NCBI GenBank assembly: GCA_030686995.1
Contig: CM060709.1
Coordinates: 267,637,057-267,701,056, forward strand
Length of the DNA stretch: 64,000 nt
DNA from: Artemisia argyi
Taxonomy: Eukaryota > Streptophyta > Magnoliopsida > Asterales > Asteraceae
Direction: 5' to 3'
A model generated the notes under the pieces. It made no database searches, had not been told where the DNA came from, and saw nothing but the letters and a program-made list of their open reading frames with translations. A program made the translations under genes and the position numbers. Shown here piece by piece: positions 12,399-22,200 of this stretch; the first letter of the stretch is position 1; each line of letters begins with the position of its first letter.

Positions 12399-12494
12399 TA
12401 TTTATTCTACATTTTTATTTTTGAAACTCCCTTTTTGTTAAACATGACAGGATGTAGAATATGACTTCACAACCCCATCCATTGGTATAAAACC
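12399..12494 (+). pseudogene. Fragment of RPA-like pseudogene tail exon
   Basis: Near-identical to 7057-7151. The exon begins at 12451 after catgacag and is cut at about 12489-12494, where AAACCT is shared with the adjoining Athila pol sequence. Confidence 0.6.
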
Positions 12495-13014
12495 TACGGT
12501 AGAAGCCGGCATGACCCAAAAAGCTCCTAACACCTTTTACGGTGGTGGGATGAGGTAATTTAGCAATGACATCGATTTTGGCTTTGTCAACCTCAATCCC
12601 GTTCTTTGAAATTTTATGGCCGAGGACTATGCCCTCTTTAACCATAAAGTGACTCTTCTCCCAGTTGAGACTCAAATTCGTTTCTTTGCAACGTTTAAGC
12701 ATTTGTTCCAAGTGGGAGAGACAGGTCTGAAATGAATCCCCGATGACTGAAAAGTCATCCATGAATACCTCCATAGTTTTCCCGATCATGTCGGAAAAAA
12801 TAGACATCATGCACCTCTGGAACGTGCCTGGTGCATTACATAAGCCGAAAGGCATACGTCTGTAAGCAAAAGTTCCGTAGGGGCATGTGAAGGTAGTCTT
12901 CTCTTGATCCTGGGGATCAATGGGGATTCGGAAGTAACCCGAAAAACCATGGAGGAAGCAGTAGTATTCATTCCCCGCAAGTCGTTCAAGCATCTGGTCC
13001 ATAAAAGGGAGAGG
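12489..13014 (-). pseudogene. Athila pol fragment: second half of the reverse-transcriptase domain
   Basis: Ty3/gypsy RT sequence (FMDQMLERLAGN..., PYGTFAYRRMPFGLCNAPGT, VFMDDFSVIG, EGIVLGHKISK, LGHAGFYRR) closely matches the intact RT at 61440-62000. It is the continuation of the pol at 23331-26050, split from it by the LARD; AGAGG at 13010-13014 is the left TSD copy. The first catalytic Asp is lost: FLDGFSGY reads FLHGFSGY, His codon at 12949-12951. The rest of RT, RNase H, integrase and the 3' LTR are missing. The frame runs on into unrelated pseudogene DNA below 12489. Confidence 0.9.
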
Positions 13015-13861
13015 TGATGAGTGTCTAAATACTCATCATTTTATACCAATCTGAGCTGCCAAAACATACAAAAACACTCAAATATGCATCAAAATACTTA
13101 AAATATCTTAGAGGTGTGTTTTATATGTTTCAAATACAAAATATGCAAAAACAATTGAAAAACGTACAAAGTTTGCATAATTGGCAGTTTCAGTCCCTCA
13201 AGTTTCATAAATTGGCAAAACTAGTCCCTGGTCACTCAAAACTTGTTCAAATATCATTTTAGGTCCTTGGGATTCATAAGTTGTTAGGAATAGTCCTTTG
13301 AAGTTAAAAATCATAAATTTACAACTTTGGTCCCTCAACTTTGGAAAAGTGTCAAAATCAGTCCCTGGGTTATTTAAAATAGAAAATTTATCAAAATAAC
13401 CCTTGAACTATTCATAAATGACAAAATTGGTCCTTTTTGTTAACTGTTTGATATTTACAGGTTTAACCCTTCAAAATCAGAAAATGACATAATCAGTCCC
13501 TGGAGTTTGTGGAATTGGCAGAAATAGTCCCCGGTATTTAAAAAAGGAAAAACATCAAAAATACCCGTGTACTATTCATTGGTGGCAAGATTAGTCCTAT
13601 TAAGTACTTTGGAAAAGTTAGCAAAATCCACCCTCAATTTTCAGGAAATATCACATTTGGTCCTTGGGCTTTATAAGCTTAAATCTACAAACGGACCCTT
13701 ATTATTATTACTAAACCAAAAAAACCAAATCCAAACTAAAACTAACCAAACCCAAACACCACAATAGCCCACCCTACCTTTTTTATTTATCCAAGCCCAC
13801 TCCAAAGCCCAAGTCAACCCCCCTTACCCTCGGTCAAACCCACCACAAATACAACACCCCG

Positions 13862-13867
13862 TATATA
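13862..13867 (+). promoter_or_regulatory. Probable TATA box of the LARD LTR
   Basis: TATATA after CCCCG and followed by a CT-rich leader. It is at the same relative place (about 0.85 kb into the LTR) as clear TATA boxes in the two Athila LTRs. A second copy is at 20112-20117. Confidence 0.4.
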
Positions 13868-15093
13868 CACCTCCTTCTTCTTCCACCTCACCCCCTCTCC
13901 ATTTCCACCTGTAAACACCACCACTTGGCTACCACCTCACCACCTACTACTCACCCCCTCTCCTCCAGCTCATCCCCTACCTCACAACTCAGCCTACACT
14001 CAATAAATGCTTCCCCACCATAACCTTCCACTGTTACCTCAGTTTTCTTGTTTTTGCTTGGACCTCACTCCAAACTTTATCATAATATCTCATATTGTCC
14101 CCCCAACTCTCCACAACTGTCCAAGACCCCTTAATTACCCTGAAATCCTCACACGTTACCCTAGGAATTTTTGGCGCCAAAAGTGAATTTGAACGGTTGA
14201 GATCAATTGGACCATTTCAAAGGCTCTGATGTGGTGGGATATGACAAGTGGGTCCCACAAACTCAGAAGAAACTCTACAAAAGGAAAAGGAAGCTGTGGA
14301 GTTGAATTATTAGTTTAATTAGTTTAGGAGTAGTGTAACTTAGTCGTAGGTAGTATAATTTAGTCATTAAGTTGTATTTTAAGTTAAATCAAGCTTGAAT
14401 CAGTTAAATTTCATGTAATTCTATCTTTAATTCATCTCAATTTCAAGTTTTCAGTTCATGTCTCAGTATTGCAATTTTCAAATTTCAAGTAATTCTCAAA
14501 GTTAATTGATCTTGTTTGTAGTTGGTTATAAGGATTCAAATAGTTTATTTAAGCTCTGACAAAGCTTTTATAAGCTTTGAGAAACCTTAGAATCAGGTTT
14601 AGTTTATAATTCCAAAAATAATCAAAAATACAAAGAAAAAGAAAAATAAATGGAAAATCTGTGTTATGAAGATTGAGCATTGGATATGGTGTGTTCTGGA
14701 TTACCTCTGGTAGTAGAAACCTTGTGGAAGGTGTTAGGAATGATCTTGGTCCATGGTTACATGATCTCAGTCTTGAACCCATTGTGAGTCACAAATTCTA
14801 ATTTTGCTAATATCTTGTTTTTATTGTTGTTTATGGTCTTTTAGATATCATTTAGTTTCTAATCAAGTGTACTGAATCTGTGTAATGTTTTAATTTAGTA
14901 GTGGTAACTTAATAATTGCATGTTGTAATGTATTGTTAGATTTAAGGTAGTGTTTGGATTTAGATGTCCACTGAGACTCAGTGAGTTTCAGTGGTTACTA
15001 GGTATTGCATCATGTCACTTTAGGGTAAACTAAGGCATTTCAATCATAAACTTAGGTCACTTTTAGTAATATAGTCAAAATCACAAAGATCTC

Positions 15094-15117
15094 ACCCACA
15101 CAGTTAACTGTGTGGGT
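15094..15117. repeat. 24-bp perfect palindrome centred on GTTAAC in LARD LTR
   Basis: The half-site ACCCACACAGTT is followed by its exact complement. Repeated at 21344-21367 in the 3' LTR. The Athila LTR at 55804-55827 has a palindrome of the same length and core but different outer bases. Confidence 0.8.
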
Positions 15118-17085
15118 TTTGGAGTCCTAAAACCTTTCATGATCTAGCATAAAGTAGTGTTTCAACTTAAATCAACCTTATTTCAGCTTATTATCATGGT
15201 TTCAATCCATTAGAATCAATCTAATCTCAACTAAGTCAACTTATGAGTTTTCCTTAAAAAAGTCAAATTGCATGTATCTCAGTTTTTTTTAAAAACTCAA
15301 TGATTTGTTGTGATTTTTAGGTAGGGTTTAAGACCTTGAAACTTTTAGGATTTACAACCCCCCAGCTAGTCTTTAGTGTCCAATGTTTGTTATATTTTTA
15401 AGATTTTTGTGTGGACCCCACCTGACCTCCCAAGTAACCTGCAGGGCAAGGTATTGCCCTGCTCCATCAAATCTCAGTCACACCACCACCTTTGGTGGTG
15501 GTTTGTGACCACCTCAGTGGGTCCCACACCCTCTAGTTAGGTTCCCCCAACCCCCCTCCTAGTAGGCTATCTATATTGACCACTGGCTTGACCTGATACT
15601 CAATGGACCCCACCTAGATTAGCCATTGAACCTTGTCCCCAGTCTGTGTAGATTTTAGGTTTTTGGATTAGCTTATTTAGCTTATTGGCTTATCTACTGA
15701 GCTTATTTAGTTAAATTAAGCTTTGACAAGTTCAAACAACCTATTAGAACCAGATTCATCCAAGGTGGGTCCCACATAAGCTCATTTGAGCTTATTTGCT
15801 CATTAAGTCAACTAAAGTCAACTGTCTAGGATTATAGCTTATTACTAGCTTATTATTAAGTTCTATAATATTTGTTTTTATTAAAGTTAGTTGTTTTTAT
15901 GTATAACATAGTTTTGTAAAAGAAAAATCCAAGAAAAACAATATAAAAATAAGTGATAGTTTCTATTTAATACAATTTAATTTTAATTTTCATTTTTATA
16001 TTTTTATTAAGTAATCTGTGTTTTTATATTTTTATTAATTTCCTTATAGGTTAAAGTAATTTAAATAATTTTATTAGATTTTTATATTGTCATTTGGTAT
16101 TAATTAGAATTAAAAATAGTTTTATTAGTAATTAATTAATAAATAAGTTTTAAATAGCATAATTAGTTTTTATATAGTAATACCTATATTTTATATTTTT
16201 ACTAGCTTCTATAAGTCATAAGATAATTTTATAAATTTTCTTGTGATTTATACTGTTCATTTAATAGTTTTCATAATTTAATAGTTTAAATAGTAATTAA
16301 ATAATAAATAGAATAATAATTAGTAAACTAGTTTAAAAATACATAAAATAAAGTTTTTATAATTTTTTAGGATTCCTGTGATGGTTAATTAGATTTATAA
16401 ATTTTTCCATAATTTTCTAAGTGAGTTTAATATTATTTGTAATTTAAAATAGTTTAATTAGTATAAATAATATAAATAGTTTTTAATTAATAAGAAATCT
16501 ATAAAAAGACAAAAACATTTATTTTTATTTTTTATACTTTCTTCAAGTTCTATTTTAGGTTTAGAAAATAATTTTATAAGTTTTTAGTTTAACTTGTAGT
16601 ATTTATAATTTTCTAAATAAATAGTTAAATAGTTTTTAATTAAATAATTAATAATAAATAATATAATAATCTAAAAAATAGTTTTATTTTTAATCTTATT
16701 TTATTTTAAGTTTAAGTTTATAGAATTTTTATTTTTAACCCTTGTAGTTTATTTTTCTTAAAACTCACCTTTTTCTCAGTACGCAATCGCGTCTGATTTT
16801 AATTTGGTGTACGTTTTTAAATACCTAGTTTTCACGTAATCATTCCATTAGCTTACCTAAGTTATTTTAATTTATAAAACCCTAGTTTAAACACACACAC
16901 ACTTTTATACCTTCCCTGTTCACATTCACTAATCACAGATTCGTTTATAATATCACATCGCACACCTCGTTGGGACTTACGACCCGGGAAAACACTGTAT
17001 TCCTCGGAAGCATTTGTTTTAGACGTTTGACTTGGTTGACCATCACCTGGTAAACTTAGTTGACTGTTTGAGGCGAATCAAAATT

Positions 17086-17103
17086 TGGCGCCGCTGCCGG
17101 GGA
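17086..17103 (+). promoter_or_regulatory. Primer binding site (tRNA-Asp type) of the LARD
   Basis: TGGCGCCGCTGCCGGGGA, 5 nt after the LTR end, complements the 3' end of plant tRNA-Asp with one mismatch (C for T). The same site is seen on the minus strand at 27241-27258 in the coding Athila. Confidence 0.85.
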
Positions 17104-18470
17104 GGTTGTGCGCTTATTTTAAAACGTTTTTTTTTTGCGTATTAGTGATTATGGATACACGCTCATTGTATATTTACCATCTTTTACCTTTCCTGTTTAT
17201 TTGTTGTTTCTTAATGATAATTTAGCAATATATTTGGCGTTTATGTTTTGGAATTTGACTATGGTTTGCAATGGTATTTTAACTGTCATATACATAATTT
17301 TTGATAATCCTAGGCTTAAGCTGCTTGACAACATGTTTATGCTTAAAAAGATTTGAATCTTGACAAATTATGATCTCTGGATTGGATAAAATTGGTTTAT
17401 ACAGTTCTATGCTTTGAAAAACTCAATTAGGTTTCATTTAAAGGTTGTTTAGATTGGATAGTTACACTGAGTTAAGGGTTGTTTTTTGTAGTTGTTCTTG
17501 TTTGATATACTGCATATGTGATCTAAATAACTCAGTGAAATGTTAATCAAAGGGTATAGCATGGTAGAAAGTCAATTTGACACATTGATGATCTCATTAT
17601 GAGTACTGTGAGATTGTGTAATCTAATAACCTTGCATAAATGTTAAATTGTTGTTATTATTTGTTAGTTTCATGTTCTTGTAATTTAATTAGGTTTCATT
17701 TAAGGATTGTTTGGATCTAATGGTTTAACTGTGTTAGAGGTTGTGTAGGGTGTTATTCTTGTTTGATATATGCCATATATGATTATTTTGACTCAGTGAT
17801 AGCTTCAATTAAGTGGTGTAGCATGGTAGAAAGTCAACTTGACATTTGATTATCTCAATATGAGCACTATGATGTTGTTAGACCCTAGAATCTTGCATAT
17901 TAGTTTAAATATTGTTTCTCTTTGATAAAATTCATATTATAATATAAAACCAAAAACAGTTCCCGAAAACATTTTAAAATTAGTTTTCAACGAACACAAA
18001 AAAACCAAAAATACTTTCTATCCTTGTATGTATATTATACTTTATCATTCAACTCCCGGGCTGTCAGGGCATATTTATTACAGTTAATCATTCACAAGTG
18101 ATTAGCTAGCGTGGTAAACCTGACACAAGCCTGGGAGGTAGTGATTACTTATACTGTATCATATTTCTTTTCAATAAACAATATAAAATACAAAAATATT
18201 TTTTTCCTTTGCACACAACTTGCCCAGTTTGATAGTCCCTCAGTTACAACATTTGGTTGTTGGCTGTTTACAGTTACTGAGCTCTATCAGACCCAGATTC
18301 CCTTTCGAGGGGCAGTTGTTAGGAATTTTCTTTCTTTGTACATATATATAAAAATTTAAAAATACAAAAACATTATAAAATATAAAATCTAAAAAGAATC
18401 TTCGTATCCTTTTCTAAGTTTCCTACGCTCAAAAAGGATCCTTAGACTGATAAATTCTTCATAATTCTGT
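17104..18470 (+). other. LARD internal region, non-coding 5' part
   Basis: No gag, PR or pol is recognisable. Two related ~280-bp segments (about 17420-17640 and 17690-17900) repeat: both carry 'tttcatttaagg', 'gtttgatat', 'agcatggtagaaagtcaa' and 'gatctca' motifs in the same order, an internal duplication. From about 17990 the sequence becomes homologous to the complement of 59141-59465 (gctagcgtggtaaacctgac, cctttcgaggggc). Confidence 0.6.
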
Positions 18471-18704
18471 GAGTGGACCCCACTCCTATTTCTTACCCTT
18501 TCTAACACCTAAGTGTGGGGGTGTGCCCCACATTTCGTATATAGATCTGAAAAACTTTGAAAATTGTAAATACAGAAAAATAAAATAATTGTTGTGTTAC
18601 CCCACTTAGTTTTAAATGTTATCTTTTTACATTCAAGGATTCGGCATAATAGCCGGGATTTTGAATATTGAGGACAATATTCATTTCTAAGTGTGGGGGG
18701 GAAA
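18471..18704 (+). promoter_or_regulatory. Two hairpin-plus-polypurine modules inside the LARD
   Basis: Module 1: hairpin 18471-18485 (GAGTGG, loop ACC, CCACTC), then AAGTGTGGGGG at 18511-18521, itself pairing with CCCCACA at 18527-18533. Module 2: hairpin 18663-18682 (GAATATTG, loop AGGA, CAATATTC), then AAGTGTGGGGGGGAAA at 18689-18704. Both have counterparts in the coding Athila (58562-58599; 58793-58804 with 58987-59040). The purine tracts match the terminal PPT at 19254-19264. Confidence 0.65.
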
Positions 18705-18848
18705 TTCTGGCGAATTTGATCACTTATGCCCTTTTTCCCAAAAATGGTCAAAATTTAAAATTTTTATCATTTGGTATTAGTGTTTTGCACTAAATACAAC
18801 AAATGGTTATCAGTCCACCATGTCTAACCCACATAAGGATTGGCTAAT

Positions 18849-19190
18849 CCAGGAGCAAACGGTTCTTGGTAAAGATAACTCAAACCCGTTTATGGCTTGC
18901 AATTTGCCAAAAATTGTATGGTTCCTCAACTCCCCATTATCCTCAAAAGCTAATGAGTTGGCTAGCCCGCAAGATTATGGCTTGTGGTAAAGGCTGTGGA
19001 AAATCCATAATTGGTAATCAGCTCACCAAGATGTTGACTATTCCATCAAGAGTTGGCTAGTCCAGAAGCAAACGGCTTTTGGTAAAGACTAATCAAATCC
19101 GTTGACAGCTGGTGATTTGCTCAAAATCACACGGTTATCAGGTGTGCCACAGTTCTTACACCTGGCTACTCCAGAAGTGATGGCTTTTGG
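18849..19190 (+). other. Array of four related hairpins in LARD 3' UTR
   Basis: Four copies of a unit built as GGCTA, CCAGAAGC, loop AAACG, GCTTTTGG, TAAAG. They lie at 18849-18869 (CCAGGAGC/GTTCTTGG), 18967-18987 (CCGCAAG/CTTGTGG), 19062-19082 (CCAGAAGC/GCTTTTGG) and 19171-19190 (CCAGAAG/CTTTTGG). All pair if G-U is allowed. The same four occur in the same order in the coding Athila at 58095-58427. Confidence 0.7.
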
Positions 19191-19228
19191 TAAAGAGTTT
19201 TTCAAATCCATTAAGTTTTTCTCAATAG

Positions 19229-19264
19229 ATTGCTAGGGACTAGCAATAGTTTAGTGTGGAGGAT
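19229..19264 (+). promoter_or_regulatory. Terminal hairpin and polypurine tract of the LARD
   Basis: ATTGCTAG, loop GGA, CTAGCAAT (19229-19247), then GTGTGGAGGAT (19254-19264) directly before the 3' LTR. The coding Athila has the same hairpin at 58040-58058 and GTGTGGGGGAT, so the LARD tract carries a G-to-A change. Confidence 0.75.
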
Positions 19265-22200
19265 TGATGAGTATCTAAATACTCATCATTTTATACCAAT
19301 CTGAGCTGCCAAAACATACAAAAACACTCAAATATGCATCAAAATACTTAAAATATCTTAGAGGTGTGTTTTATATGTTTCAAATACAAAATATGCAAAA
19401 ACAATTGAAAAACGTACAAAGTTTGCATAATTGGCAGTTTCAGTCCCTCAAGTTTCATAAATTGGCAAAACTAGTCCCTGGTCACTCAAAACTTGTTCAA
19501 ATATCATTTTAGGTCCTTGGGATTCATAAGTTGTTAGGAATAGTCCTTTGAAGTTAAAAATCATAAATTTACAACTTTGGTCCCTCAACTTTGGAAAAGT
19601 GTCAAAATCAGTCCCTGGGTTATTTAAAATAGAAAATTTATCAAAATAACCCTTGAACTATTCATAAATGACAAAATTGGTCCTTTTTGTTAACTGTTTG
19701 ATATTTACAGGTTTAACCCTTCAAAATCAGAAAATGACATAATCAGTCCCTGGAGTTTGTGGAATTGGCAGAAATAGTCCCCGGTATTTAAAAAAGGAAA
19801 AACATCAAAAATACCCGTGTACTATTCATTGGTGGCAAGATTAGTCCTATTAAGTACTTTGGAAAAGTTAGCAAAATCCACCCTCAATTTTCAGGAAATA
19901 TCACATTTGGTCCTTGGGCTTTATAAGCTTAAATCTACAAACGGACCCTTATTATTATTACTAAACCAAAAAAACCAAATCCAAACTAAAACTAACCAAA
20001 CCCAAACACCACAATAGCCCACCCTACCTTTTTTATTTATCCAAGCCCACTCCAAAGCCCAAGTCAACCCCCCTTACCCTCGGTCAAACCCACCACAAAT
20101 ACAACACCCCGTATATACACCTCCTTCTTCTTCCACCTCACCCCCTCTCCATTTCCACCTGTAAACACCACCACTTGGATACCACCTCACCACCTACTAC
20201 TCACCCCCTCTCCTCCAGCTCATCCCCTACCTCACAACTCAGCCTACACTCAATAAATGCTTCCCCACCATAACCTTCCACTGTTACCTCAGTTTTCTTG
20301 TTTTTGCTTGGACCTCACTCCAAACTTTATCATAATATCTCATATTGTCCCCCCAACTCTCCACAACTGTCCAAGACCCCTTAATTACCCTGAAATCCTC
20401 ACACGTTACCCTAGGAATTTTTGGCGCCAAAAGTGAATTTGAACGGTTGAGATCAATTGGACCATTTCAAAGGCTCTGATGTGGTGGGATATGACAAGTG
20501 GGTCCCACAAACTCAGAAGAAACTCTACAAAAGGAAAAGGAAGCTGTGGAGTTGAATTATTAGTTTAATTAGTTTAGGAGTAGTGTAACTTAGTCGTAGG
20601 TAGTATAATTTAGTCATTAAGTTGTATTTTAAGTTAAATCAAGCTTGAATCAGTTAAATTTCATGTAATTCTATCTTTAATTCATCTCAATTTCAAGTTT
20701 TCAGTTCATGTCTCAGTATTGCAATTTTCAAATTTCAAGTAATTCTCAAAGTTAATTGATCTTGTTTGTAGTTGGTTATAAGGATTCAAATAGTTTATTT
20801 AAGCTCTGACAAAGCTTTTATAAGCTTTGAGAAACCTTAGAATCAGGTTTAGTTTATAATTCCAAAAATAATCAAAAATACAAAGAAAAAGAAAAATAAA
20901 TGGAAAATCTGTGTTATGAAGATTGAGCATTGGATATGGTGTGTTCTGGATTACCTCTGGTAGTAGAAACCTTGTGGAAGGTGTTAGGAATGATCTTGGT
21001 CCATGGTTACATGATCTCAGTCTTGAACCCATTGTGAGTCACAAATTCTAATTTTGCTAATATCTTGTTTTTATTGTTGTTTATGGTCTTTTAGATATCA
21101 TTTAGTTTCTAATCAAGTGTACTGAATCTGTGTAATGTTTTAATTTAGTAGTGGTAACTTAATAATTGCATGTTGTAATGTATTGTTAGATTTAAGGTAG
21201 TGTTTGGATTTAGATGTCCACTGAGACTCAGTGAGTTTCAGTGGTTACTAGGTATTGCATCATGTCACTTTAGGGTAAACTAAGGCATTTCAATCATAAA
21301 CTTAGGTCACTTTTAGTAATATAGTCAAAATCACAAAGATCTCACCCACACAGTTAACTGTGTGGGTTTTGGAGTCCTAAAACCTTTCATGATCTAGCAT
21401 AAAGTAGTGTTTCAACTTAAATCAACCTTATTTCAGCTTATTATCATGGTTTCAATCCATTAGAATCAATCTAATCTCAACTAAGTCAACTTATGAGTTT
21501 TCCTTAAAAAAGTCAAATTGCATGTATCTCAGTTTTTTTTAAAAACTCAATGATTTGTTGTGATTTTTAGGTAGGGTTTAAGACCTTGAAACTTTTAGGA
21601 TTTACAACCCCCCAGCTAGTCTTTAGTGTCCAATGTTTGTTATATTTTTAAGATTTTTGTGTGGACCCCACCTGACCTCCCAAGTAACCTGCAGGGCAAG
21701 GTATTGCCCTGCTCCATCAGATCTCAGTCACACCACCACCTTTGGTGGTGGTTTGTGACCACCTCAATGGGTCCCACACCCTCTAGTTAGGTTCCCCCAA
21801 CCCCCCTCCTAGTAGGCTATCTATATTGACCACTGGCTTGACCTGATACTCAATGGACCCCACCTAGATTAGCCATTGAACCTTGTCCCCAGTCTGTGTA
21901 GATTTTAGGTTTTTGGATTAGCTTATTTAGCTTATTGGCTTATCTACTGAGCTTATTTAGTTAAATTAAGCTTTGACAAGTTCAAACAACCTATTAGAAC
22001 CAGATTCATCCAAGGTGGGTCCCACATAAGCTCATTTGAGCTTATTTGCTCATTAAGTCAACTAAAGTCAACTGTCTAGGATTATAGCTTATTACTAGCT
22101 TATTATTAAGTTCTATAATATTTGTTTTTATTAAAGTTAGTTGTTTTTATGTATAACATAGTTTTGTAAAAGAAAAATCCAAGAAAAACAATATAAAAAT

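Larger units (their letters stand above)
13015..17080 (+). repeat. 5' LTR of the LARD
   Basis: Starts TGATGAGT-N8-ACTCATCA and ends GAATCA. The first ~700 bp hold degenerate repeats of a 'GGNACNAAANNTGNCAA' kind (complemented). A TATATA motif at 13862-13867 lies before a CT-rich run and probably marks the promoter. 15840-16790 is extremely AT-rich with no frames. A 24-bp perfect palindrome sits at 15094-15117. Confidence 0.93.

Noticed and set aside
13567..14782. Short frames in the LARD LTR, repeated at 19817-21032
   Set aside because: Identical only because the LTRs are identical; no homology and no coding bias.
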